Shown piece by piece: positions 15,541 through 23,819 of a stretch of DNA of 64,000 nt. Under the pieces are notes generated by a model. That model worked only from the letters and a program-made list of their open reading frames with translations. It was not told the origin of the DNA and did not search any database. Each line of letters opens with the position of its first letter. The stretch's first letter is position 1. Origin of the DNA: Acidobacteriaceae bacterium (GTDB lineage Bacteria > Acidobacteriota > Terriglobia > Terriglobales > Acidobacteriaceae); the NCBI GenBank assembly GCA_025350325.1, contig JANXYB010000045.1, positions 40,801 through 104,800 on the forward strand. The letters are read 5' to 3'. The position numbers and the translations under genes are program-made.

Positions 15541-17048
15541 TGCACTCCACCGTAACCCAAATCGTGAAGCGCTGAAAGTGCAACCTCGGCATCATCGAAA
15601 GGAATTGTTGTAAATCCGACGATCTGCTCCTTCTCATGGCCTTTGCCCGCAAGCAGAACTACGTCGTCCGCCTTGCCCGCTTCGAGAGCCAAACGAATTG
15701 CCCTGGCGCGATCCGGTTCAACGATGTAACGGACGCCGGTCGCCTTGAGGCCCGGCTCAATCTCGGCAAGAATTGCCAACGGCTCCTCGGTGCGCGGATT
15801 GTCGCTGGTAGCCACCACGAAATCGCTGCCCTCGCCCGCCGCCTGGCCCATGCGCGGACGCTTGGTGCGATCGCGGTCTCCGCCGCAGCCAAAGAGCGTA
15901 ATCACGCGGCCGCCCGTCTGCGCCGTCATCTGCCGCGCCAATGCAGTCAGATTGCGCAACGCATCATCAGTGTGCGCGTAGTCCACAATCACGGTGAATG
16001 GCTGGCCCGCATCCACCGGCTGAAAGCGTCCCGGCACCGGCTTGAGGCGCGGCACAAATTCAGCAAGGTCGGCGAAGCTCACGCCGCGTGCGTGTGCCGC
16101 CGTAAAGGCTGCGAGCAGGTTCAGAATATTCACTTCGCCTGCAAGGCGCGATGTCACGCGCGCCGCGCCTGCCGGTGTTTCAAGCTCAAGCACTGCACCG
16201 CCGGGGGTGAGTGTGTGATGCGCGACGCGCCAATCGCCCTGACCGATGCCGTAGGTGCGCACCTCTGCGCCTGCCTTACGCGCGGCCGCGCCCAGATCAG
16301 CGCTGCGCGCATCGTGCGCATTCAACACCGCGACACGGGGAGCGGCATACACCGTGCCATCAAACATCAGCCGCTTGGCGGCAAAATACTTTTCCATGGT
16401 GCCGTGATAATCAAGATGATCGCGCGTTAGATTGGTGAAGATGGCGACGTCAAAGCCAATCCCGGCTGCGCGTCCCTGGTCCAACCCGTGACTTGAAATC
16501 TCCGTCACCAATTCGGTGGCTCCACGGCTCGCACCTTCTGCCATCAATTCAAACAGGTCGCGCGACTCAGGTGTGGTATGAACGGACGCACGCACTTCGC
16601 CGGCAACATGATATTCAATGGTGCCTACCAGCACCGTTTTGCGGCCCGCCTCGTTGAGCAAACCTTCGGTGAGAAACGCGGTCGTTGTCTTGCCGTTGGT
16701 GCCGGTGATTCCTGTGGCTGCGAGCTTGCGTTCAGGATGGCCGAAAAATGCTGCTGCGGCCTCGGCCAGCGCGCGACGACCGTGCTCCACCTCGAGCACC
16801 GGAATGCCTGCCCGATAGACGAGCAGATGATCGAAGGTCGGCGAAGAATCGGTTATGATGCCGAGTGCGCCCGATGCGAGCGCTTTGTCGATGAAGCGAT
16901 TCCCGTCGGTTGAGCCTCCCTTCATCGCCACAAAGACAGCGCCCGGCCGCACGCGGCGCGAGTCGTATTCAACTCCGGTGATAGCCTCAGGCGAATCGCC
17001 CGACGCGTCGACGGCCGTGATTTCAGCAACTAAATCTTTCCAATTCAT
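15537..17048 (-). CDS. murE: UDP-MurNAc-L-alanyl-D-glutamate--2,6-diaminopimelate ligase
   Basis: MurE adds the third stem residue. The 503-aa protein has the ATP site ITGTNGKTTTAFLTEGL (about 114-130), TNLTRDHLDYHGTMEKYFAAK with the lysine that is usually carbamylated, and DYAHTDDALRNL. The substrate-selecting motif is DNPR (in ATSDNPRTEEP), the form associated with meso-diaminopimelate rather than lysine, so a DAP-type peptidoglycan is expected. No good Shine-Dalgarno precedes the ATG. ftsI ends 54 nt upstream. Confidence 0.97.
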   Translation of the reverse strand: MNWKDLVAEITAVDASGDSPEAITGVEYDSRRVRPGAVFVAMKGGSTDGNRFIDKALASGALGIITDSSPTFDHLLVYRAGIPVLEVEHGRRALAEAAAAFFGHPERKLAATGITGTNGKTTTAFLTEGLLNEAGRKTVLVGTIEYHVAGEVRASVHTTPESRDLFELMAEGASRGATELVTEISSHGLDQGRAAGIGFDVAIFTNLTRDHLDYHGTMEKYFAAKRLMFDGTVYAAPRVAVLNAHDARSADLGAAARKAGAEVRTYGIGQGDWRVAHHTLTPGGAVLELETPAGAARVTSRLAGEVNILNLLAAFTAAHARGVSFADLAEFVPRLKPVPGRFQPVDAGQPFTVIVDYAHTDDALRNLTALARQMTAQTGGRVITLFGCGGDRDRTKRPRMGQAAGEGSDFVVATSDNPRTEEPLAILAEIEPGLKATGVRYIVEPDRARAIRLALEAGKADDVVLLAGKGHEKEQIVGFTTIPFDDAEVALSALHDLGYGGVQ

Positions 17049-17102
17049 ATCGTGTTGATTGTAGATGGCTATGCCGATTTCACTGTGTGATACAGGTTCG
17101 TC

Positions 17103-19394
17103 TCAACGTCCGCAGCGCACGACAATTTTGGTTCCCGTCGGCACGAGGGTACCGGCTGCGGGTGCTTGTTCGCGTACGGTTCCGTTCCCGTTGATCTGCA
17201 CCGTGAGTCCTGCGGCTTCGGTCAATTCAATCACCTTGCGTACGGGCAGCCCAATCAGCGATGGAACACTCAACAACTTGCCGTCACTGATCGTGACCCG
17301 CGTCGCCTGCTTCGGTAGTGAGGTCGCCGCATCCTTTTCTGGGCGGCTGAGCCCAGATGCATCCGTTGCGTCTGGATTCGCTTGCTCATCGGTCCCGGCG
17401 GGAACGGACGTAGAAGGAACCGGAATCTGCGTTGGCGTTGCCGGCTGACGCAGGGGATCGTCGGCTGGTAGATCGTTGACTGCCGCGAAGAGTGCATTCA
17501 CCTGGTTCTGGTCGGCGTCAGCGTCATCCTCCTGCATTGCCTTCTCGGCTTTGGGTGTCGCTCTGCCGGCGGCCTTCGCGGCGTGCACATCGACGTCATG
17601 CGGAACACCCAGGTATTCAAGCACCTGCTGCGCAACCTCAGAAAACACCGGCGCAGAAACTGCAGTCCCGTAATACGACGGACCCTTCGGGTTATCCATA
17701 ATCACGGCAACGGCAATAACCGGGTTATTCACCGGCGCAATGCCGGCAAAGGACGCTACGTGCATTGACTTCGAATAAAGATGTGTGACCGGATCGACCT
17801 TTTGAGCAGTGCCAGTTTTGCCGCCGGATGAATACCCATTGAGTTGCGCTGGTTTGCCGGTACCAAACAGGACGACCCCCTCCATCATCTTGCGCATCTG
17901 TGCCGCGGTGAGCGTTGAGATCACGCGGTGCGCTCCCGCTGGCAAGGGATTGGGCAATTCACCGCCCGCTCTGAAAGGTACCCTCAGCAATTGGGGAGTG
18001 GACTGGCCAGTCGCATTGTGATCGAGTTGCTGAGGCATGAGCACGTGCGGCGGCATGTAAACACCGCCGTTCGCGATGGTCGAGACCATCGAAACGAGCT
18101 GCAACGGCGTGACGCCGATTTCCTGGCCGATTGCGATTGAGCCGATGGAAGACGACCCCCATTTGTTTGGAGGACGCAACAGGCCCCGCGTTTCGCCGGG
18201 CAATTCAGTGCCGGGACGACTGCCGAATCCAAAAGCGCGAACGTATTTATAGAGGTTGTCAGGCCCCAACTTGAGCGCGAGCTTTACCGCAGCCACGTCG
18301 CTCGAATGCTCCAGCGCCTCGTGCACCGGGATAACACCGAAGTGGTCCGCCTTGTCGTCGTGAATTACGCGGCCGCCCGCCATCGTAATCTTGCCGCCTT
18401 GGCAGTCGATCATATCGTCGGGATGGGTGACGTTCTGATCGAGAGCGGCTGAGTAAGTGACGAGCTTGAATGTAGAACCCGGCTCGTAAACGTCACTGAC
18501 AGCATGATTTTTGAGCAGCGCGGGCGTGGTGTGGCGGAACTGGTTGGGATTGAACGTGGGGCGAATCGCAAGCGCGAGAATCTGGCCCGTATGCACGTCC
18601 TGCACAACTACCGTGCCGCTGTCAGCATGGGTGCGTTCCATGTTGTGATCGAGGGCGCGCTCCGCCATGAACTGTATATTCTCGTCGATGGTTAGCTCGA
18701 GGTTCTGCCCCGGCTCGGGCTCGTGCGCGACCGATCCCAGCACGCGGCGATGCGCATCCATTGCCGTAAACATGCGCCCCGAAACTCCGTGCAGCCGGGA
18801 ATCGAATTTGCCCTCGAGCCCGCCCAGGCCGTTGTCATCGAGGCCGACGTAGCCAAGCACCTGCGCGGCGATCTGGTTGTCGGGATAGAACCGCTGAAAT
18901 TCTTTTTGAAAGTAGATGCCTTTCAAGTTAAGGCTCTTGACGCGATCCGATGTTTCCGGCGTCACCCGTCGCGCCACCCACGCAAAACTTCGTCCTGCGT
19001 CTAGCCGGTTGGCGATTTGTAATTCTCCCGTTTGCGCATCTTCAGGATCGACGTGCACCGCTGCCGAAAGCACGCGGGCGGCTGCATTCTTGTCTCCGAT
19101 CTCGCTAGGGTCAGCGTAGATCGAGTCGACCTGCACCGTCATTGCCAGTTCGCGCAGATTGCGATCGTAGAGCACGCCGCGCCGCGGAGCGACCTCAAAG
19201 GTGCGCTGCTGCTGCTTTTGCGCGCGATCGACAAATTCTTTGTGCCGTACTATTTGCAGCCAGAACAGGCGCGTCGCGATGGCGCACGCCCAAAACAGAA
19301 AAAATCCGCACACAAGCCAGAAGCGCGCCAGCCTCATCGGCGTGGCGCGCGGTGCATTGCTACGAAGACGGTTGGCTCGGAGAGTTGCCTGCAT
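17103..19394 (-). CDS. ftsI: Septal penicillin-binding protein FtsI (class B PBP) with C-terminal PASTA domain
   Basis: This is the transpeptidase that cross-links septal peptidoglycan. The 763-aa protein has one N-terminal transmembrane helix (about 23-46) and the PBP dimerisation domain (about 70-220). The transpeptidase domain carries the active-site motifs GSTFK (S307), SSD (364-366) and KTGT (526-529). Beyond about residue 615 there is an acidic, Pro/Ala-rich linker of about 85 residues. One PASTA domain (about 706-763, KLLSVPSLIGLPVRKVIELTE...) closes the protein. PASTA tails on this PBP are known in SpoVD/PBP2x proteins and in some diderms. It pairs with FtsW from the same cluster. Confidence 0.95.
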   Translation of the reverse strand: MQATLRANRLRSNAPRATPMRLARFWLVCGFFLFWACAIATRLFWLQIVRHKEFVDRAQKQQQRTFEVAPRRGVLYDRNLRELAMTVQVDSIYADPSEIGDKNAAARVLSAAVHVDPEDAQTGELQIANRLDAGRSFAWVARRVTPETSDRVKSLNLKGIYFQKEFQRFYPDNQIAAQVLGYVGLDDNGLGGLEGKFDSRLHGVSGRMFTAMDAHRRVLGSVAHEPEPGQNLELTIDENIQFMAERALDHNMERTHADSGTVVVQDVHTGQILALAIRPTFNPNQFRHTTPALLKNHAVSDVYEPGSTFKLVTYSAALDQNVTHPDDMIDCQGGKITMAGGRVIHDDKADHFGVIPVHEALEHSSDVAAVKLALKLGPDNLYKYVRAFGFGSRPGTELPGETRGLLRPPNKWGSSSIGSIAIGQEIGVTPLQLVSMVSTIANGGVYMPPHVLMPQQLDHNATGQSTPQLLRVPFRAGGELPNPLPAGAHRVISTLTAAQMRKMMEGVVLFGTGKPAQLNGYSSGGKTGTAQKVDPVTHLYSKSMHVASFAGIAPVNNPVIAVAVIMDNPKGPSYYGTAVSAPVFSEVAQQVLEYLGVPHDVDVHAAKAAGRATPKAEKAMQEDDADADQNQVNALFAAVNDLPADDPLRQPATPTQIPVPSTSVPAGTDEQANPDATDASGLSRPEKDAATSLPKQATRVTISDGKLLSVPSLIGLPVRKVIELTEAAGLTVQINGNGTVREQAPAAGTLVPTGTKIVVRCGR

Positions 19395-19430
19395 GGCGAA
19401 TCGCTATTAAAAGGTTACTACCACGCGGCC

Positions 19431-19937
19431 TTACTGCGCTGGCGACTGCATCGGTGTGGCTTGCGCAAAAATAGGGGCGCTGGTATCGGCATGGGCGTTA
19501 GCGTGGACCACCTGGCCCGGCTGCGGCTCCGCCATACCCAACTGGCGCGCCATGCCATCGATGCGGCCCGGTTGCGTCAACTGCGCCTCAGACAAACGCA
19601 ACTGACGATTGCCTTCGCGCAACTGATCGCGAACTTGCTTATCCGACTCCATTTTGTAAGAGCCTTCGATAGCAGTGAAATGTTGCAGCCCGTAGATCAT
19701 TACCAGCGAAAATAGCAACGTCACCGCCGCCGAGAAAATGCGCATCTGCCGCACCCGCACCAGGTCTGGAGCTTTAACCAAGCGAGAGTTGTCCATATGC
19801 CGGGGAAACATGACCTCCGGCGTACGCACGCCGCGGCGGCGCGTTGGTTGTTGGGCAAGCAAAGCTGCGTTGCGCTCTGCCACCCGGGTAGTCCAGCCTC
19901 GGCCAGTGTCAAAATAGGTTGTCGCGCATGCTGCCAT
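19431..19937 (-). CDS. ftsL: Cell division protein FtsL
   Basis: A small bitopic divisome protein, 168 aa. The cytoplasmic part (1-64) is basic and longer than usual, one transmembrane helix follows (about 67-87, FSAAVTLLFSLVMIYGLQHF), and then a short heptad-like coiled coil (KMESDKQVRDQLREGNRQLRL). It lies between rsmH and ftsI, the classical ftsL position, which with the topology is the main evidence because FtsL sequences diverge strongly. GGAGAA stands upstream of the ATG. The Ala/Gln/Pro-rich C-terminus is probably flexible. Confidence 0.85.
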   Translation of the reverse strand: MAACATTYFDTGRGWTTRVAERNAALLAQQPTRRRGVRTPEVMFPRHMDNSRLVKAPDLVRVRQMRIFSAAVTLLFSLVMIYGLQHFTAIEGSYKMESDKQVRDQLREGNRQLRLSEAQLTQPGRIDGMARQLGMAEPQPGQVVHANAHADTSAPIFAQATPMQSPAQ

Positions 19938-19957
19938 AGTAGTTCTCCTAAGCCGGT

Positions 19958-20033
19958 CTCTATTGCCTGTTGCCCAGTCCCTGGTCCCTGGCGTCTAGTC
20001 CCTTTTCCCTGGTCCCTTAGTCCCTGTCTTCAT
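19958..20033. repeat. Tandem heptanucleotide repeat (AGTCCCT / AGGGACY family), copy 1
   Basis: About ten imperfect 7-nt units of the type (A/G)GTCCCT on the plus strand (AGGGACY on the minus strand) run between ftsL and rsmH and into the rsmH 3' end. Clear units are AGTCCCT, GGTCCCT, AGTCCCT and GGTCCCT, among diverged ones such as GCGTCTA. The same heptamer recurs at about 56,948-57,050. This looks like a dispersed intergenic repeat family. Confidence 0.7.
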
Positions 20034-20927
20034 TTTTTCCGCCGCTCTCAACTTGGCGCTCCGCGAGCGCGGATTGCGATCCATCTCTTCTTCGCTTGCG
20101 GTCACCGGTTTTTTGGTGAGTAATTCCCAGATTCCCTGGTGCGCGCCTTCGCGCAAACTGTCTTTTGCGATTCGATCTTCAAGAGAATGAAAGCTAATCA
20201 CTACAAGTCTTCCTGAGGGCTTAAGCAACCTGGGTGCGGCCTCGAGAAGCGCCCTTATTTCGTCCAATTCGCGATTCACATAAATACGAAGAGCTTGAAA
20301 TGTTCTGGTCGCTGGATGAATCCGGTCCTGTTTCATTGCCGGGGCGGCTGAAGCAACGATTCGGGAAAGTTGCCCGGTAGTTGTAACTGGCCGCCCGCGA
20401 ACAATGGCTCTGGCGATTCTCCGCGACCTCCTTTCGTCTCCGTATTCGTAAATAAGATCGGCAAGCTCTCGCTCGTCCGCCTCATTCACCACTTGTGCGG
20501 CGTTCTGGCCCGATCGCGTGTCCATCCGCATATCCAAAGGCCCGTCCGCCATAAAACTGAATCCTCGGTGCGCCTCATCCAACTGCAAACTGCTCACGCC
20601 AAAATCCGCCAGCAAGCCGTCCAGCGAAGCCGGCTCTACGTGCCCGGCGATGGAACTGAAAGCCTCGCCCACCAAAGTTATTTGCGGTGCCTGATCACCG
20701 AGCTCTTCGCAAACTTGGTCAAGCTTTGCCTTGCCCAGCGCTAGAGCCTCAGCATCGCGGTCAAATCCAAGCAACCGCCCCGTCGGACCCAGCCGCTTCA
20801 CGACCTCGGCGGCGTGCCCAGCCATGCCAAGCGTGCAGTCCACATAAGTTCCGCCGGCGCGCACATTGAGAAATTCAATCGCAAAATTTAAAAGAACTGG
20901 CACGTGACGTTCACTGCGACTCGTCAT
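19995..20927 (-). CDS. rsmH: 16S rRNA (cytosine(1402)-N(4))-methyltransferase
   Basis: RsmH (MraW) methylates N4 of C1402 in 16S rRNA using SAM. The product has HVPVLLNFAIEFLNV, the SAM motif YVDCTLGMAGHA, DGLLADFGVSSLQLD, the FRIY-equivalent TFQALRIYVNRELDEI, and ISFHSLEDRIAKD. The ATG at 20925-20927 has AGGGGGAG just upstream and puts the conserved HVPVLL where it usually lies. A GTG 9 codons upstream, abutting the mraZ stop, is the alternative start. The natural family end (NPRSRSAKLRAAEK) is followed by about 12 extra residues encoded by the heptanucleotide repeat. It follows mraZ directly. Confidence 0.95.
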   Translation of the reverse strand: MTSRSERHVPVLLNFAIEFLNVRAGGTYVDCTLGMAGHAAEVVKRLGPTGRLLGFDRDAEALALGKAKLDQVCEELGDQAPQITLVGEAFSSIAGHVEPASLDGLLADFGVSSLQLDEAHRGFSFMADGPLDMRMDTRSGQNAAQVVNEADERELADLIYEYGDERRSRRIARAIVRGRPVTTTGQLSRIVASAAPAMKQDRIHPATRTFQALRIYVNRELDEIRALLEAAPRLLKPSGRLVVISFHSLEDRIAKDSLREGAHQGIWELLTKKPVTASEEEMDRNPRSRSAKLRAAEKMKTGTKGPGKRD

Positions 20928-20954
20928 GCGCTCCCCCTGAGGGGCTTGTCCCAC

Positions 20955-21404
20955 TCAACCCCGACGACTCAAAATTGCCGCCATTGTTTTCCGGTCATCG
21001 GGTGTCAATTCATTGGCCTGCATATTTCGCTCAAAGATTTCCCGGTTGTGAACTTCCAGGTAGGTCTGCATTCCAAGAACCGCTACTTCCGCGTCGAGCT
21101 TGGCCGACGTGCGCAGGATCTGGGGCAGCAACAGGCGCGCCTGGTTGTCCATTTCTACCTGCTGACCGTAATAGCTCGTTACATTTAGATACTTTTTGAC
21201 CGCGTCTTCCATGGTGCTCGAGTCGGCCAACTGCTTCTCCACTTTTTCCCACTCCGGCAGGGGCCAGATCTCCGCGCTCTTGCCATCCGTGCTGGTGACA
21301 TAAAACTGCGTCACATTGTTGGCGTCCGCCAGCTGTTTGAAGGCAGAGGGCATCTTCAAGCGCCCCTTGTCATCGACCTTTGCTGGATGGTTGCCGCGAA
21401 ACAT
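20955..21404 (-). CDS. mraZ: Transcriptional regulator MraZ
   Basis: MraZ is the AbrB-fold repressor that opens and autoregulates most dcw clusters. The 149-aa protein has two MraZ half-domains. It begins MFRGNHPAKVDDKGRLKMPS, the classic FRGxxxxxLDxKGRxxxP motif, and the second half holds DNQARLLLPQILR, the DxxGRxxxP equivalent. GAGAGGCAA precedes the ATG. It is the first gene of the minus-strand cluster; three 10-nt direct repeats about 160 nt upstream are a good candidate for its own operator. Confidence 0.96.
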   Translation of the reverse strand: MFRGNHPAKVDDKGRLKMPSAFKQLADANNVTQFYVTSTDGKSAEIWPLPEWEKVEKQLADSSTMEDAVKKYLNVTSYYGQQVEMDNQARLLLPQILRTSAKLDAEVAVLGMQTYLEVHNREIFERNMQANELTPDDRKTMAAILSRRG

Positions 21405-21821
21405 CAGGCTTGCCTCTCACTGCTGCTGCTTAAAATCTGCCGTCTAACGACCGGGCGACGCCCCTATTAGGTGTTACACCCGATTCCAAATGGCGAATCT
21501 TGCTACCTGAAACCCCACGAGAGACCAAAATTGAATTAACCTTAGAGAAGAAAGCGAGATTGATCCCTTCTGCTCCACTTTGCTCCACCACAGACACGAT
21601 AATAGCCCAGAAAGTTTTGCCACGGCGGTGGATAAATCGTTGAAACCCTGCAAAAAGTAACGTTTAGAGTTTGTGGTTCCGGCTGAGACTTTATTTATAG
21701 CGCCTAATAGATTTACATTTCAGAGAACCACAATAGGTAGTGTTTACCCCTGTGAGTCCTCTGGCCATAAGGTATCTGTTCAAAAAGAAGATCTGGGCTT
21801 ATAGGAGAATAAAAAGCGAAT
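21405..21821. other. Intergenic region upstream of mraZ
   Basis: This 417-nt non-coding stretch holds the presumed dcw promoter and operator (see 21562-21604). It also holds a perfect 9-bp inverted repeat, TTGTGGTTC at 21671-21679 with GAACCACAA at 21725-21733, separated by 45 nt. It is AT-richer than its surroundings. No reading frame with coding character was seen. Confidence 0.6.
21562..21604 (-). promoter_or_regulatory. Candidate MraZ operator and promoter of the dcw cluster
   Basis: On the minus strand three 10-nt direct repeats follow each other: TGGTGGAGCA, AAGTGGAGCA, GAAGGGATCA. MraZ proteins bind short direct repeats of this spacing (AAAGTG or TGGGN boxes 10 nt apart). A -10-like TATTAT (21599-21604) lies just upstream, which would put the repeats at the transcript start, suiting repression. 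No convincing -35 was found. The repeats are seen in the sequence; MraZ binding is inferred. Confidence 0.5.
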
Positions 21822-22331
21822 CTAATCCACCAAAACCGCGGCAGGCTTTTTCTTCCGACCCGATACCAAGCCTAATAGATAGATGAAAACCAGAATGTTG
21901 ACCACAAGCAGTCCGACGCGCACCCAGGTAAGCCGATGAATAATCTCGAATATCTCCCAGGGCAAAAACGAAGCTGTAACAACCAGGGTGAGGTATTCGC
22001 CCCAGGCTTTCTCTAGATAAAGGCCGACTCCCTCCGCCGCGCTGAGGCCGGCATAACTAAAAGCCAGCGCACCTATGCGGCGCAGCATCGGGTCATTGAG
22101 GAGCGATGCCTTGTCTAAAAGGAAGTTCACAAATTTTGACTCGGGATTAAAGCGTAGATCGAACGCCAAGCGGGCCAGGGAGTCTTCAATATCTTTATGC
22201 ATCAGGTGCAATGCGCCCACGCCTATTGAGATGAATAGCAGCGCTAAACCCGACTTATACGCGGCAATAAGCACCAGCACTTTATTGTGACGCTGTCGCT
22301 CTTCGTCGAACTGCGATGGGGAGTCGGTCAT
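21822..22331 (-). CDS. DUF2127 family membrane protein
   Basis: A 169-aa protein with about four hydrophobic segments: a first one around KVLVLIAAYKSGLALLFISIG, a pair around AGLSAAEGVGLYLEKAWGEYLTLVVTASFLPWEIFE, and a last helix VGLLVVNILVFIYLLGLV. The GVGLYLEKAWGEYLTL and SFLPWEIFE stretches are characteristic of DUF2127, a conserved inner-membrane family of unknown function. ATG 22329-22331 was preferred to a TTG seven codons upstream; neither has a strong ribosome site. It lies upstream of mraZ on the same strand. Confidence 0.85.
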   Translation of the reverse strand: MTDSPSQFDEERQRHNKVLVLIAAYKSGLALLFISIGVGALHLMHKDIEDSLARLAFDLRFNPESKFVNFLLDKASLLNDPMLRRIGALAFSYAGLSAAEGVGLYLEKAWGEYLTLVVTASFLPWEIFEIIHRLTWVRVGLLVVNILVFIYLLGLVSGRKKKPAAVLVD

Positions 22332-22573
22332 GGTCTTCGGGCAGTTCGGCAACTGAGCGAACCGTCCTGTTCATCTTACGTGACTAGGTGCGCCCCGGTT
22401 ACGGAACGCAAGCCGCCGGCCTCTCTCCGCCTTGTTTGGCACTTTTTCCCCAGCACTGACAACGCCGTCAAATTTGTCGATAGGGTCAAATTGCTCAAAG
22501 CGTTTTGAATCCGTTCGACGCCGCACCGCGTTTATCGAGTGTAGTCAATTTCATGAACGGAGCCCATACATCC

Positions 22574-23146
22574 ATGATTCACATCAAGAAATCTCTAGTG
22601 GCCGCAGTTACCGCCACCACACTCTCGCTCTCTGCAGCGTCGCTGATGGCGCAAATGACGCAAAAGGACCCCGACGTAGGCGGGGCGGCCATGTATCCCA
22701 GCAAAAACATCGTTGAAAATGCGGCAAACTCTAAGGACCACACCACGCTGGTCGCGGCTGTCAAGGCGGCCGGCCTGGTACCCACGCTACAGGGCACTGG
22801 CCCTTTCACCGTCTTTGCGCCCGTAAACAGCGCATTTGAAAAACTTCCGGCTGGCACGGTGGACACACTGCTCAAGCCTGAAAACAAGGAGCAATTGACC
22901 AAGATTCTTACCTACCACGTCGTGGCCGGCAAGGTTAGCGCTCAGGACCTGATGGCTCTCATCACCAAGGGCGGCGGCAAAGCGGAGTTGAAGACCGTCG
23001 CAGGCGGAACACTTATTGCCACCACAGAAGGCGGCAAAGTCATGCTGACCGATGAAAAAGGTGGGATGGCCACGGTCACCATTGCCAACGTTTATCAGTC
23101 CAACGGCGTCATTCACGTTATTGACACCGTTCTGATGCCCAACTAA
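22574..23146 (+). CDS. Secreted fasciclin (FAS1) domain protein
   Basis: The 190-aa product has a signal peptide (MIHIKKSLVAAVTATTLSLS... ending LMAQ) and one FAS1 domain over nearly all the rest. The H1 motif is FTVFAPVNSAFEKLP, the internal YH motif is ILTYHVVAGK, and the H2-like end is GVIHVIDTVLMP. FAS1 domains mediate adhesion or protein-protein contact outside the cytoplasm. ATG 22574 is chosen because it begins the signal peptide; earlier in-frame starts would add a non-signal-like leader. The next gene begins 66 nt later on the same strand, so they may be co-transcribed. Confidence 0.92.
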   Translation: MIHIKKSLVAAVTATTLSLSAASLMAQMTQKDPDVGGAAMYPSKNIVENAANSKDHTTLVAAVKAAGLVPTLQGTGPFTVFAPVNSAFEKLPAGTVDTLLKPENKEQLTKILTYHVVAGKVSAQDLMALITKGGGKAELKTVAGGTLIATTEGGKVMLTDEKGGMATVTIANVYQSNGVIHVIDTVLMPN

Positions 23147-23212
23147 CCCTCACCTGTTTTGCAGAATCAAACAAATGCCGGAAAGGTACGGCTCGGCGAT
23201 TGGAGTATTACG

Positions 23213-23815
23213 ATGGCTGAACCGTACTCGCCGGTGAGAACGGCGACTGCACTGCGTAGTTCCGTTGAGACAATGGCGCAACATTTTGAGACCCGCCAGT
23301 GGGTTCCCTTTTCGGTCGAGACCGTCTTTGCATTTTTTGCTGTTCCCCGCAACCTGCCCCGCCTCATGCCAAGGGAACTGCATACACGCATCGAGGGGTT
23401 GACGCTTGTGCCTCCTTCCTCGAGCCCGCCGCAGGAGCGGGGTCCTGATTTCGTCGCAGCAGGTGTGGGGTCTGAAATAGTGCTCAGCTTTCGACCCATC
23501 CCCTGGCTGTGGCGTCGCGCTAGTTGGACGGCGCGCATTGTCGACTTTGAATGGAACCGCTACTTCTGCGATGAACAAGTGCACGGACCGTTTGCGGCAT
23601 TCGTTCAGCGTCATGGCACCGAGACAGAGACGCGCGACGGCGTCGAGGGCACGCTGGTCTCAGACGACATTGAATACACACTTCCCTTTGGCCCGCTAGG
23701 CCGACTGGGTCATTCTTACGTGCGCAAGCAATTGGAGATGTCGTTCGCTCACCGGCAACAGAGGCTGCTGCAAATCCTGAAGTTGGAGGCGCGTGTCGCG
23801 GCCAGCCATGCCTGA
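23213..23815 (+). CDS. SRPBCC-fold ligand-binding protein
   Basis: This 200-aa protein has the START/Bet v1-like (SRPBCC) pattern: HFETRQWVPFSVETVFAFFAVPRNLPRLMP at the start of the domain, a WTARIVDFEWNRYFCDEQVHGPFAAFVQRH middle, and a DDIEYTLPFGPLGRLGHSYVRKQLE end with a long C-terminal helix. SRPBCC proteins bind hydrophobic ligands or act as cyclases/hydrolases; no substrate can be named. ATG 23213 follows TGGAG at 7 nt. No signal peptide was seen. It converges on the amidohydrolase-like gene with only 4 nt between stops. Confidence 0.85.
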   Translation: MAEPYSPVRTATALRSSVETMAQHFETRQWVPFSVETVFAFFAVPRNLPRLMPRELHTRIEGLTLVPPSSSPPQERGPDFVAAGVGSEIVLSFRPIPWLWRRASWTARIVDFEWNRYFCDEQVHGPFAAFVQRHGTETETRDGVEGTLVSDDIEYTLPFGPLGRLGHSYVRKQLEMSFAHRQQRLLQILKLEARVAASHA

Positions 23816-23819
23816 AGAT

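Noticed and set aside
15636..16430. 264-codon plus-strand frame opposite murE
   Set aside because: Antisense shadow of a confidently identified gene; Arg/Cys-rich product with no domain.
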